A DNA stretch of 64,000 nt, taken from contig CAVJMJ010000009.1 in NCBI GenBank assembly GCA_963650915.1, forward strand, positions 17,570 through 81,569, given 5' to 3'. Below the pieces are notes generated by a model. It was not told where the DNA came from. It saw nothing but the letters and a program-made list of their open reading frames with translations, and ran no database searches. Numbering within the stretch: position 1 is the first letter of the stretch; every line of letters starts with the position of its first letter. Source of the DNA: UBA4636 sp963650915. Its GTDB lineage: Bacteria; Bacillota; Clostridia; Christensenellales; Borkfalkiaceae. Made by a program: the position numbers and the translations under genes. Of the stretch, positions 35,079 to 43,575 are shown piece by piece.

Positions 35079-35831
35079 TTAATTTTTATATTCGTCATTG
35101 ATTTCGGACGTAAAATGATTTTTTTCTTCGTTACCGCCTTGACAGGCTTTACAGTTACCGCTACACGAACCGCAAGACTGGTTTCTGTTTAAAAAAGCGT
35201 CCATAAAGGCGTCTTTATTGAAATCCATAAGTTTCATGTTCGGATCGAAACTCTTCAAAAAAGGCATTTCGCTACTGTAATTTTTTACGTCGAAAGCATA
35301 TGAAAGGGCTGAAACTTCGCTCTTATAGGAAACGGCAAGTTCCAACGTTTTCTTTCTCGCGTTTTCTATAACTTGCTTTTCCGTCGCAGTAAAATCCTTT
35401 TCCTTTGCTTTGACTAAATCCATCGCAAGAGAACATTTAGCGTCTATTTGTTTTCTGATTTCCGCCATCTCGGTAAAAACTTCGAGATTCTTCTTTGCTA
35501 TTTCCGACAAAACGGCATTCAACTCGTCTTTCTTTAAAGCACGGGTTTCGTCGTCTTTGGCTTCGACGAATTCGACTTTTACGGTTTCGAGTTTTTCTTT
35601 AAGTGCTACCATTTCGGGCTTACCGTCGAATTCCGCGCGCAAATCCATCGCGCGTTTTTTTAACTCTTTTATTTCTCTGTCGAGTTCGGCGTATTCTTCA
35701 CCTAACATCTCTTTAAGTTTATTGACGAGATCGGTTTTTGCCGTATCGAAAATATCGCAAACTTTCTCAAAATACTTATTGTTGAGTTCGTTTAAAAGTT
35801 GCTCGTAATCGTTAACGTTGTTTGGTTCCAT
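35079..35831 (-). CDS. Coiled-coil protein with C-terminal Cys cluster
   Basis: 250 residues, not recognised. Residues 1-175 are charged helices with long coiled-coil character (Glu/Lys rich). The C-terminus ends in FLNRNQSCGSCSGNCKACQG, four cysteines in a CxxCxxxCxxC pattern, followed by a charged tail. No signal peptide or membrane segment. It sits between rluB and a DMT transporter on the same strand. A metal- or cluster-binding role of the tail is only a guess. Confidence 0.7.
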   Translation of the reverse strand: MEPNNVNDYEQLLNELNNKYFEKVCDIFDTAKTDLVNKLKEMLGEEYAELDREIKELKKRAMDLRAEFDGKPEMVALKEKLETVKVEFVEAKDDETRALKKDELNAVLSEIAKKNLEVFTEMAEIRKQIDAKCSLAMDLVKAKEKDFTATEKQVIENARKKTLELAVSYKSEVSALSYAFDVKNYSSEMPFLKSFDPNMKLMDFNKDAFMDAFLNRNQSCGSCSGNCKACQGGNEEKNHFTSEINDEYKN

Positions 35832-35859
35832 TTTTCACCTTAAAAAAGAAAATAATTAC

Positions 35860-35882
35860 CTCGCCGAAAGCGAGGCGAAAAT
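35860..35882 (-). terminator. Weak terminator after rluB
   Basis: CCTCGC / GCGAGG hairpin followed on the minus strand by a short, interrupted A/T stretch; partial readthrough is likely. Confidence 0.4.
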
Positions 35883-36583
35883 TATAGGTTTTGCAAATAA
35901 TATACTTCTTCTTTAGAAAGTTTTCTTACGTCGCCTCGGTCAAGCCCGTGTAAAGTCAAATCCCCTATCTTTATGCGTTTTAAGAAATCTACGTTTATCC
36001 CTACGCTTTCGAACATGCGCCTTACCTGACGATTTTTGCCCTCGGTTATCGTAACGTGAAGTTTAGTAAAATTTTGATTTTCTTCAATAACTTTAACGTT
36101 TGCTTTTTTTGTTTTCACGCCGTCGAGATAGATGCCACCGCGAAGTTTAGACAAAGCGTTTTCATTCATTTTACCTTCGATTCTTACAAGGTAAGTTTTC
36201 GGTATTTCGTTCCTCGGATGGGTTAGACGATTTGCAAGTTCGCCGTCGCTGGTTAAAATCAAAAGCCCCTCGGTGTCGTAATCGAGCCTGCCGACGGGAT
36301 AAACCCTTCCGGCGTTTTGAGGCAAAAGGTCCATAACCGTTTTTCTGCCTTTATCGTCCTTAACCGTAGTAACGTATCCCTTGGGCTTGTTCATTATGTA
36401 ATACTCCCACTTGGTTTTAAGTGAGATTTCCTTGCCGTCGACGGTTACGACGTCGTCAAGTTCGACCTCGTCGCCGAGTTTGCAAATTTTTCCGTTTACC
36501 TTAACTCTGCCTTCTTCGATAAGTTTATCGGACGCACGCCTTGACGCCACGCCCGAGTCAGCCAAATATTTGTTAATTCTCAT
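35882..36583 (-). CDS. rluB: 23S rRNA pseudouridine synthase (RluB/RsuA family)
   Basis: 233 residues. N-terminal S4 RNA-binding domain (INKYLADSGVASRRASDKLI) and RsuA/RluB catalytic domain with the catalytic Asp in GRLDYDTEGLLILT. Start taken at the ATG with GGAG six bases before; the TTG four codons upstream overlaps that site. Begins immediately after the stop of the carboxypeptidase gene. Confidence 0.94.
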   Translation of the reverse strand: MRINKYLADSGVASRRASDKLIEEGRVKVNGKICKLGDEVELDDVVTVDGKEISLKTKWEYYIMNKPKGYVTTVKDDKGRKTVMDLLPQNAGRVYPVGRLDYDTEGLLILTSDGELANRLTHPRNEIPKTYLVRIEGKMNENALSKLRGGIYLDGVKTKKANVKVIEENQNFTKLHVTITEGKNRQVRRMFESVGINVDFLKRIKIGDLTLHGLDRGDVRKLSKEEVYYLQNL

Positions 36584-37707
36584 AAAAAACTCCAACGCGC
36601 TAAAACGCCGTCAAGCGCTTCGTCGTAAGTTAATCGGTTGTCGGTATATATACTATACAATTTTATGGAAAAAATCAAGTCTTTATCAATAAAAACTTGC
36701 AAATTTCCGAGCAGATTTCCCTCTTTAACGGGATAATTTAGGCATTTTACAGGTTCAAAAACTATTTTTGCACTTTTCGTTTCGGCATTACTAAGTGGCA
36801 AAGTAAGCGATTTATCGAGGAAAACGGCATACTTTTTAGTAGCCGACGGGCAATCGAATAAAGCGATTTCACCTACTTTATCTCCGACGTTAAGCAAAGT
36901 CGTCAAGCTATAATCGTAAAAACTCGAGTCCAAAAGTTCCTGCGTTCTTTGGTACATCGAAGGACAGTTAAGAACGACCGACACAAGTCGCATCCCTTTC
37001 TTTTTTGCACTCGTAACGAGGCATCTGCCCGCTTTTTTGGTGTACCCCGTTTTGATTCCGTCCGCCCCGTCGTAGGTTGACAACATTTTGTTCTTGTTTA
37101 CGAAAGTGTGCGAGTTTATGGTTATTTTTTTAGTCGATACTATCTTTTTAAAAGTTTCGTTTTTTAAAGCGTAGCATGAAATAAGGGCTAAATCGTAAGC
37201 CGTCGAGTAATGATTTTCGTCATGAAGCCCGTGCGGATTAACGAAAGAAGAATTACACGCCCCGCATTTTCGTGCAAGTTCATTCATCATTTTAGAAAAA
37301 TTATCGATTGTTTTTCCGACGTGAATAGCAAGCGCGTGGGCGGCGTCGTTACCGGAACGCATCATAAGACCGTATAAAAGTTCTTCCACGGTGCAAACGT
37401 CGCCTTCTTTTAAGTAAATGCTCGAACCTTCTATCCCGACGCTTTCTTTTGTAATTACAACCTTATCGTTTAAATTCGAGTTTTCCAAAACGGTAATCGC
37501 CGTTACGATTTTTGTCGTACTCGCAATCGGCATTTTTTGGTTTTCGTTAGACTTTTTAAGTACTCTTAAACTGTCTGCTTCCATTACCGTTTCCGCCGTG
37601 CAGTTTGCGTTTGAGGTAATAGCGTCCGTCTTAAAAAACGAAATTACGTTAATCGTAATAAGTGTAAAAATCACGCTTATAATAATCAATTTTTTAGATT
37701 TTTTCAT
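36580..37707 (-). CDS. D-alanyl-D-alanine carboxypeptidase (S11, DacF-like)
   Basis: 375 residues with an N-terminal membrane/signal segment (LIIISVIFTLITINVISFF). Active-site motifs are STTK (Ser63, Lys66), SGN (118-120) and KTG (219-221), all at family spacing. Trims the stem peptide of peptidoglycan outside the cell. Overlaps ytfJ by 14 bases; in Clostridia this order (DUF2953, ytfJ, dacF, rluB) is common and linked to sporulation-stage wall work. Confidence 0.93.
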   Translation of the reverse strand: MKKSKKLIIISVIFTLITINVISFFKTDAITSNANCTAETVMEADSLRVLKKSNENQKMPIASTTKIVTAITVLENSNLNDKVVITKESVGIEGSSIYLKEGDVCTVEELLYGLMMRSGNDAAHALAIHVGKTIDNFSKMMNELARKCGACNSSFVNPHGLHDENHYSTAYDLALISCYALKNETFKKIVSTKKITINSHTFVNKNKMLSTYDGADGIKTGYTKKAGRCLVTSAKKKGMRLVSVVLNCPSMYQRTQELLDSSFYDYSLTTLLNVGDKVGEIALFDCPSATKKYAVFLDKSLTLPLSNAETKSAKIVFEPVKCLNYPVKEGNLLGNLQVFIDKDLIFSIKLYSIYTDNRLTYDEALDGVLARWSFL

Positions 37708-38056
37708 TTTTATCTCCGACCAAATTCAGTATAGCGTCGATTGTTTTATCCATATAAGTTTCGGGAAGCGAAACAAACTTTACACCTTTTTTGGATTCAA
37801 CCAAAAAACCGAAAGGTTTCATGGATACGACCCCTCCTTCGGCGTTTGATTTAGGATAACTTTTGTTAGGGCTTAAAACTTTAATCTTGCCGTATTCCCC
37901 CACGCCTTCTATAAAGCCTAACGTCAATTTTGAAACGGGAATAATCACCGTACCGAAGGAAGTAATTATAGGATCTCCTATTACGACGTTGGGCGTAATG
38001 TATTTTGCCATGTTGTCGAGCAAGTCTTTTTTAGTCGTATAATTATTATTTTTCAT
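37694..38056 (-). CDS. ytfJ: YtfJ-family sporulation protein
   Basis: 120 residues. VVIGDPIITSFGTVIIPVSK and SNAEGGVVSMKPFGFLVESK followed by GVKFVSL are the hallmark of the YtfJ/GerW family found in spore-formers. The family is needed for normal spore germination in Bacillus; its presence suggests descent from spore formers but does not prove sporulation. Overlaps both neighbours. Confidence 0.92.
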   Translation of the reverse strand: MKNNNYTTKKDLLDNMAKYITPNVVIGDPIITSFGTVIIPVSKLTLGFIEGVGEYGKIKVLSPNKSYPKSNAEGGVVSMKPFGFLVESKKGVKFVSLPETYMDKTIDAILNLVGDKNEKI

Positions 38057-38558
38057 TTCTCACCGCCGTTTTAATAAATAACACGATACCCGAAAATAAA
38101 GTAGTCATAAATTTTAGCCTATAATAAATTTTAAGGTAATCGTCTTTTCCTAAGTATATAATAGATTTTATTTTTAAAAAATCTTTTTCCGTCGTTATAA
38201 AAGGACATAGCAAATTGCTTGCGACGGTAATTACGCCTGCAAGATTGCAATATTCGGGAGTAAACGGAAAGCTTGTTACAAGACAAGAAGACAATACTTC
38301 AAAATGTTTTTTATCTCCCGATTTTAACTTAAACTTTCCCATGTCCGACTTATTAAATAGCCTCGCACGTTTATTAGAATAATGTATTATAATGTCCCCT
38401 CCGTATTTCTCTATAAAACCTCCTACGATTTTAATTATTTTAAAAAGGTAAACCGAAAAACTCAATCTTTTACTTTCACCGTCAAAGTATACATAAACGC
38501 TTAACCGTAAGGGAAAAAACAGTATAAGGATTATTACGGCAAACAAAAAAACAGGCAT
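38046..38558 (-). CDS. DUF2953 membrane protein
   Basis: 170 residues with an N-terminal membrane segment (MPVFLFAVIILILFFPLRLS) and a second near the C-terminus. Shape and position before ytfJ fit DUF2953 proteins of Firmicutes. Function unknown. The start ATG has no strong ribosome site. It overlaps ytfJ by 11 bases. Confidence 0.8.
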   Translation of the reverse strand: MPVFLFAVIILILFFPLRLSVYVYFDGESKRLSFSVYLFKIIKIVGGFIEKYGGDIIIHYSNKRARLFNKSDMGKFKLKSGDKKHFEVLSSCLVTSFPFTPEYCNLAGVITVASNLLCPFITTEKDFLKIKSIIYLGKDDYLKIYYRLKFMTTLFSGIVLFIKTAVRNEK

Positions 38559-38662
38559 AATTACTTACACCTATTTTTTGCAATGAAAATCTATTTATGC
38601 GCACCGATGAGTTTATGCGATTAATCTTTTCCATACGAAAGGAAATCGACGAAACAAGCGGT

Positions 38663-38713
38663 GCTTGTTTATTTGCTATGCTCGTTTATTTGCTATGCTC
38701 GTTTATTTGTATA
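38663..38713. repeat. 17-base tandem array over the malic-enzyme stop codon
   Basis: Unit GCTCGTTTATTTGCTAT: copies at 38663 (one change), 38680 and 38697 (diverged end). The TTA at 38703, the malic-enzyme stop on the minus strand, lies in the last copy and recurs in each unit. Confidence 0.95.
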
Positions 38714-39878
38714 GTTTGGAAACGCCCGTTTTAATTGCGGCTTCCTTAACCTTTTTAGCAACCGAATCGTGCGCTTTTTGATCGAAGGCGTACGGTAAAA
38801 TATACTCTCTCGACAACTGCTCGTCCGAAACGCATTCGGCAATTCCGATAGACGCCGCCATCATCATTTCAGTATTTACGGTAGTCGCTCTTGCATCCAA
38901 TGCACCCCTGAAAAGTCCGGGGAAAACAAGAACGTTGTTTATCTGGTTTGCGTATTGAGAGGAACCCGTACCGACGATATACGCACCGGCATCCAAAGCG
39001 TCTTCGGGCAAAATTTCGGGAACGGGATTGGCGCAGGTAAACAAAATTGCATTGTCCGCCATAGAACGAACCATATCTTTGGTAACGCAATTTGCGACGG
39101 AAACGCCTATCAAAACGTCTGCTCCTTGCATTGCAACGTCAAGTTTACCTACGAGTTTTCTCGGGTTGGTTATTTTAGCAAGTTCTCTTTGTGCGGAGTT
39201 GAATTTATCGGAATCTTCTATAATACCGCGACTGCTTAACGCTACTATGTCTTTTACGCCGAAATTCATTAAAAACTTGGCTATAGCGGTACCTGCGGCA
39301 CCTGCGCCGTTAACGACAACTTTAAGATCTTCCATCTTTTTACCGACAAGTTTTAAGGCGTTTATAAGTGCCGCCGCCGTTACGATTGCGGTGCCGTGTT
39401 GGTCGTCGTGAAAAACGGGAATATCGAGTTCTTCTTTTAATCTCGTTTCGATTTCAAAGCAACGAGGAGCCGATATGTCTTCCAAATTTATTCCGCCGAA
39501 TGAACCCGACAAAAGTTTAATGGTTTTAATGATTTCTTCGGTGTCCTTCGACTTAATGCATAAAGGATAGGCGTCGACACCGCCGAAAGTTTTAAACAAT
39601 GCGCACTTACCTTCCATAACGGGCATACCGGCTTCCGGACCGATGTCGCCTAAACCCAAAACGGCAGTACCGTCGGTTATTACGGGAACGGTATTCCAAC
39701 GTCTCGTAAGTTCAAAACTTTTTTCGACGTCTTCGTGTATAGCCATACAAGGTTCGGCAACGCCCGGGGTATAGGCAAGCGATAATTTCTCTCTCGTATC
39801 TACTTCCACTCTCGGAAGGATTTCTATTTTGCCCTTCCATTCTGCGTGTTTTTTTAATGATTCTTCTCTTATATTCAT
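38703..39878 (-). CDS. NAD(P)-dependent malic enzyme
   Basis: 391 residues, the short bacterial form. Oxidatively decarboxylates malate to pyruvate. AYTPGVAEPCMAI, GTAVLGLGDIGPEAGMPVMEGK, DDQHGTAIVTAAALINAL and the Rossmann motif NGAGAAGTAIAKF are intact. It interrupts the usual scpB-DUF2953 neighbourhood, on the same strand. Both its 5' neighbour region and its own 3' end carry 17-base tandem arrays. Confidence 0.96.
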   Translation of the reverse strand: MNIREESLKKHAEWKGKIEILPRVEVDTREKLSLAYTPGVAEPCMAIHEDVEKSFELTRRWNTVPVITDGTAVLGLGDIGPEAGMPVMEGKCALFKTFGGVDAYPLCIKSKDTEEIIKTIKLLSGSFGGINLEDISAPRCFEIETRLKEELDIPVFHDDQHGTAIVTAAALINALKLVGKKMEDLKVVVNGAGAAGTAIAKFLMNFGVKDIVALSSRGIIEDSDKFNSAQRELAKITNPRKLVGKLDVAMQGADVLIGVSVANCVTKDMVRSMADNAILFTCANPVPEILPEDALDAGAYIVGTGSSQYANQINNVLVFPGLFRGALDARATTVNTEMMMAASIGIAECVSDEQLSREYILPYAFDQKAHDSVAKKVKEAAIKTGVSKLYK

Positions 39879-39904
39879 AAATATGTCTCCGTTAAACTAT
39901 TCGT

Positions 39905-39972
39905 TTATTCGTTATCTTGATTTATTCGTTATCTTGATTTATTCGTTATCTTGATTTATTCGTCGTCATCGT
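39905..39972. repeat. 17-base tandem array over the scpB stop codon
   Basis: Unit TTATTCGTTATCTTGAT at 39905, 39922 and 39939 (identical) and a fourth beginning at 39956 that diverges into coding sequence. The scpB stop is the TTA at 39956, at the first position of the unit. Confidence 0.97.
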
Positions 39973-40714
39973 CCTCTTCGTCCTCGGCGGACAAAACGGT
40001 GTAATTTTCCCCTTCCAAGAAATCGGGAACGTCTTCTTCGATATCGGGGAATTCAAATTCTTCGAGTTTTTCATCGTTGACTTCCCCTCTCGTTTTAATA
40101 GATGAAACATCTATCTCTTGCGGGTTATCCGATTTACCTTCGACGTATTCGGGCTTCTTATACAAATAAGTATCTCCCGTTCCCGTCGACATTCTGATGC
40201 GTGCCATCAATTCGTCGTAGTCCGGCAATTCGTCCAAAGAGGATATTTGAAAGCGTTTTAAAAATTCGTCGGTCGTGCCGAAAAGCACGGGGCGCCCGAC
40301 CGCGTCTTTTCGCCCTACGACCTCTATAACCTTCATTTCGAGCAGTTTTTGAATTGCGTACTCGCTGTTACCTCTTATCTCCTCGAGGTCAAGCCTCGTA
40401 ACAGGTTGTTTATAGGCAATGATAGCCGCCGTTTCGAGCATGCTTTTAGAAAGTTCCCTTTCCCTTATCGGGTTCAAAACGAGGGAAACCTGTTCGGCGT
40501 TTTTAGGGTTTGAGGAAAACTGCAATTTGTTGTTGAAAATCAACAAATTTATACCGCAAGAATCGGAATATTTTTCTTGCAGTTCCTTTGCCGCCTTTAA
40601 AATTTCTCTGTCCGTATAATCTATTCTTTCGGAAATATCGCTTATTGCGACGGCTTTTCCGCTTACGAATAAAATAGACTCAATTATACTCGTCAATTTC
40701 TCCAATTTCTTCAC
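39956..40714 (-). CDS. scpB: Segregation and condensation protein B
   Basis: 252 residues. Two winged-helix domains (SIIESILFVSGKAVAISDIS and KSMLETAAIIAYKQPVTRLD, VGRPVLFGTTDEFL) with an unusually long acidic tail ending SAEDEEDDDDE. Works with ScpA and SMC in chromosome condensation. Overlaps scpA by 35 bases. Confidence 0.95.
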   Translation of the reverse strand: MKKLEKLTSIIESILFVSGKAVAISDISERIDYTDREILKAAKELQEKYSDSCGINLLIFNNKLQFSSNPKNAEQVSLVLNPIRERELSKSMLETAAIIAYKQPVTRLDLEEIRGNSEYAIQKLLEMKVIEVVGRKDAVGRPVLFGTTDEFLKRFQISSLDELPDYDELMARIRMSTGTGDTYLYKKPEYVEGKSDNPQEIDVSSIKTRGEVNDEKLEEFEFPDIEEDVPDFLEGENYTVLSAEDEEDDDDE

Positions 40715-41489
40715 TCCTGTCAGGGTTTAAAAATATAGTAATATCGTCGTAAATGGCTTTTTGTTCTACCAAAATGTATTGATGCTTCAAAAGTTCGAGC
40801 ATTGCCTGAAATGTAGTAATTAACTCGTTTTTGGTGTAATACCTCGTAAACAACTCAAAAAAACTACAACTCTCTCTCTCCGAAAGAGTTTCTTTTATAA
40901 ATTCGATTTTATCCCTAACGGTAAAAACTTCCTTAGGAATACTTTTATCGGTGGTTCTGTTTACCTCTCTTATGTCGACCTGTTCCATAAGCTTCGTAAA
41001 CGCTTTTATAAGCCCTTGAAGGGTAAAATCTTTATAGACGATTCTTACGTCGAAAGCGGAATCGTCGGGTTCCTTATAAAATCTGTCGACCGTTTCTATT
41101 TCTTTAAGTTGTTCGGCTTTTTCCTTGAAAATCTTATATTCTTCGATCTTTCTTATCAAGGCTTCCTTGGGGTCTTCTTCGGTTTCCTCGGGTTCGAGCG
41201 ACGGCAATACCGAACGGGCTTTGATATCCAAAATGGTTGCCGCCATCGCTAAATATTCGCTTGCTTTTTCGATATCGAGCCTATCGACCGATTGAATGTA
41301 TTCCAAAAACTGCTCGGTAACTTCGGACACGAAAATGTCTTTAATTTCGATTTGCGCTTGTTTTATAAGGTATAGCAAAAGGTCGAGCGGTCCGTCAAAG
41401 TTTTCAAGCTTGGTATTATAATCGACAACCGACTCGAATTTATCTATATTAACTTTTTTCTTATCGCTTGTAGCCACTTTTTCCCTCAA
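40680..41489 (-). CDS. scpA: Segregation and condensation protein A
   Basis: 269 residues, kleisin that bridges the SMC heads. FDGPLDLLLYLIKQAQIEIK near the start and the C-terminal winged helix (FQAMLELLKHQYILVEQ) are diagnostic. Three bases behind the M50 protease gene and overlapping scpB. Confidence 0.95.
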   Translation of the reverse strand: MREKVATSDKKKVNIDKFESVVDYNTKLENFDGPLDLLLYLIKQAQIEIKDIFVSEVTEQFLEYIQSVDRLDIEKASEYLAMAATILDIKARSVLPSLEPEETEEDPKEALIRKIEEYKIFKEKAEQLKEIETVDRFYKEPDDSAFDVRIVYKDFTLQGLIKAFTKLMEQVDIREVNRTTDKSIPKEVFTVRDKIEFIKETLSERESCSFFELFTRYYTKNELITTFQAMLELLKHQYILVEQKAIYDDITIFLNPDRSEEIGEIDEYN

Positions 41490-41492
41490 TAA

Positions 41493-42197
41493 TTAAATGA
41501 ATAAACTAAAAATCCAATTCCAAAACGCCATTATCGGGAATTGCACCCATGCCGTCAAAACGTTCATTAAAAAGCCGAACAAATCAACGTACGCCAATTG
41601 AGGAATATATTCCGTCAACCAGTTTATCACAAGCAGTACGAGTAGGCAAATATAGCCGTACTGACGCAAAAAGCGCACGAATTTGTTATTCGGTTTTTTG
41701 TAAAAAATAACCTCAACCACCCTGAAACCGTCAAGCGGGAACACGGGTATAAGGTTGAATACGAGAAGATTTATATTTATTACGAATATGTAATAAAGCG
41801 TCAGACGCAAAAGTACGACGGCAAGGTTTAAGAAATTACTGTCAAGCCCCGCCGGCACAAATTTAAACACAAGTAGATATACGGGATAGAACAAGAACGC
41901 TAAAATAAGGTTCATTGTTACGCCCGCTATCGATACGAAAAAATAGTCACGCCTTAAATGCTTAAAGTTATACGGATTAATCGGCACGGGTTTTGCCCAA
42001 CCGAACCTTGCGACCAAAAGCATAACAAGCCCGACGACGTCGAAATGCGCAAACGGATTAAGCGTTAATCTTCCTTGAATTTTAGGGGTATCGTCACCCG
42101 ATTTATACGCCACGAAAGCGTGGGCAAACTCGTGTGCGGGCATGGCAACTAAAATTGCGAGAAACAATGCCACGTAAGATATAATTCTTTCTGTCAT
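41493..42197 (-). CDS. Site-2-protease-like M50 family protein
   Basis: 234 residues, membrane metalloprotease fold of the short Rv/YwhC type. Zinc motif HEFAH (about 22-26) and the third ligand in FNLIPVFPLDGFRVVE. Four to six membrane segments. This family regularly precedes scpAB in Clostridia. Substrate unknown. Confidence 0.92.
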   Translation of the reverse strand: MTERIISYVALFLAILVAMPAHEFAHAFVAYKSGDDTPKIQGRLTLNPFAHFDVVGLVMLLVARFGWAKPVPINPYNFKHLRRDYFFVSIAGVTMNLILAFLFYPVYLLVFKFVPAGLDSNFLNLAVVLLRLTLYYIFVININLLVFNLIPVFPLDGFRVVEVIFYKKPNNKFVRFLRQYGYICLLVLLVINWLTEYIPQLAYVDLFGFLMNVLTAWVQFPIMAFWNWIFSLFI

Positions 42198-42219
42198 AAC
42201 ATTATTATTTTATCTTAAA

Positions 42220-42256
42220 AGGAAAAAAAAAGCAAGAAAAATCACTTTTCTTGCAA
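42220..42256 (-). terminator. Terminator after the DMT transporter gene
   Basis: GCAAGAAAA / TTTTCTTGC hairpin followed on the minus strand by nine T. Confidence 0.85.
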
Positions 42257-42291
42257 TACAATTTGTTACGATATCGTAAAGATTTGGCAAA

Positions 42292-43230
42292 TTATGTCGG
42301 GTTATTTAAATCGGTTCCCTTATTTTTGCGTTTGAAAGAATTTATCTGGCACAAAACTATTGCGGTAAACATAAGCAAACAACCCAAAAATTGCATAGGC
42401 GTTTCGTTGATTTTATTTCCCTTTATCAAACACGCCAATACGTCGAACAACAGCGCAAAGGCAGATTCAAATGACAACAAAAGGGAAACGACTGCGGGAT
42501 TCGTCCCCTTTTGCGCTATTATTTGCAGGGTGTAACCTATCGCACTCGAACAAACGCCGAGGTACAAAAGTGGCAAAACGGCATCTTTAAACCCCGAAAA
42601 ATTTACGGTTTCTGAACATAGAGAAATAATACCCGAGACTATTCCCGTTACCAAAAATTGCGCACAAGATAATTTTACTCCGTCGACAAAGCCAACGAAA
42701 TAATCTACGAACATAATTTGCAAGGCAAAAAACAAAGCCGAAAAAATTAAATACAGATATGCCAATCTAAAATTCATCGTTTGAATTTCGCATATAAAAG
42801 CAAGACCGACGACGGCAAAAACTACGGATATCCAAACGTTTAAGCCGACCTTCTTTTTTAAAAACACTCCTAAAATCGGCACCAAAACCATATAAAGAGT
42901 GGTTATAAACGCCGCCTCGCCCGAAGCCGCACCTTCGTTTATACCGAGTTGCTGAAAATTAACCGCCGCACAAAGAGACAGTCCGCAACAAACCCCGCCG
43001 ATTAACAAATACTTTTTGTTAACAGGTTTAATTTCCGCTTTTTGCGCTTTTTTAACGCAAGTAAAACAGATATCGACTACGAAAAGGGCGATAACGGCAA
43101 TAATGCTTCTTGCAAAATTTATAAAAAAAGGCGGAAAAAGGTTGCTTAAATTACCTTGCGCCAAAAATGCGGCACCCCATATAGCCGCAGTTAGCACAGG
43201 TAAAATAAATTGACGGGCGCTTTTACTCAT
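42292..43230 (-). CDS. DMT-superfamily (EamA-type) transporter
   Basis: 312 residues, ten predicted membrane segments. FILPVLTAAIWGAAFLAQGN at the start and PLLYLGVCSSAIGYTLQIIAQK in the second half are typical EamA repeats. Ribosome site GGAGGGG. Own promoter and terminator. Unrelated in detail to the DMT protein at 34160. Substrate unknown. Confidence 0.88.
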   Translation of the reverse strand: MSKSARQFILPVLTAAIWGAAFLAQGNLSNLFPPFFINFARSIIAVIALFVVDICFTCVKKAQKAEIKPVNKKYLLIGGVCCGLSLCAAVNFQQLGINEGAASGEAAFITTLYMVLVPILGVFLKKKVGLNVWISVVFAVVGLAFICEIQTMNFRLAYLYLIFSALFFALQIMFVDYFVGFVDGVKLSCAQFLVTGIVSGIISLCSETVNFSGFKDAVLPLLYLGVCSSAIGYTLQIIAQKGTNPAVVSLLLSFESAFALLFDVLACLIKGNKINETPMQFLGCLLMFTAIVLCQINSFKRKNKGTDLNNPT

Positions 43231-43363
43231 ATTAAGCCCCTCCTTTAAAGAAAAATTACACCGATTAAAGTTAGTCGGATAAAGTTACCTAAAATAAAAA
43301 ATAAGCCCCGACGTAAACAGCCAAGACGAGCAACCGACGAATACATCGTCGATATCTTTTATT

Positions 43364-43392
43364 ATTTTATTATATCGTCGCCCTATTGTCAA
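43364..43392 (-). promoter_or_regulatory. Promoter of the DMT transporter gene
   Basis: TTGACA, 17-base spacer, TAAAAT on the minus strand; leader of about 130 bases with no recognised riboswitch. Confidence 0.65.
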
Positions 43393-43515
43393 GTATAAAA
43401 CAGTCTCATATTCCATAAACGAGTTCCGTATCGCGTAAAATGTTTAATCTTTACCTTAATATTACTCAAAATAACCGAGTTTGCACAAAAAAAGCCGAAT
43501 TTTCAAACGATAGAT

Positions 43516-43544
43516 TTGATTTTTAAAGTTAATTATGCTAATAT
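43516..43544 (+). promoter_or_regulatory. Promoter of glyA
   Basis: TTGATT, 17-base spacer, TAATAT, 31 bases before the ATG. Confidence 0.65.
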
Positions 43545-43575
43545 TTTTACGTTAAGAAAGTTAAAAGAGGTAACT

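Noticed and set aside
43545..43575. Glycine or folate riboswitch before glyA
   Set aside because: The leader is about 30 bases with no aptamer motifs.
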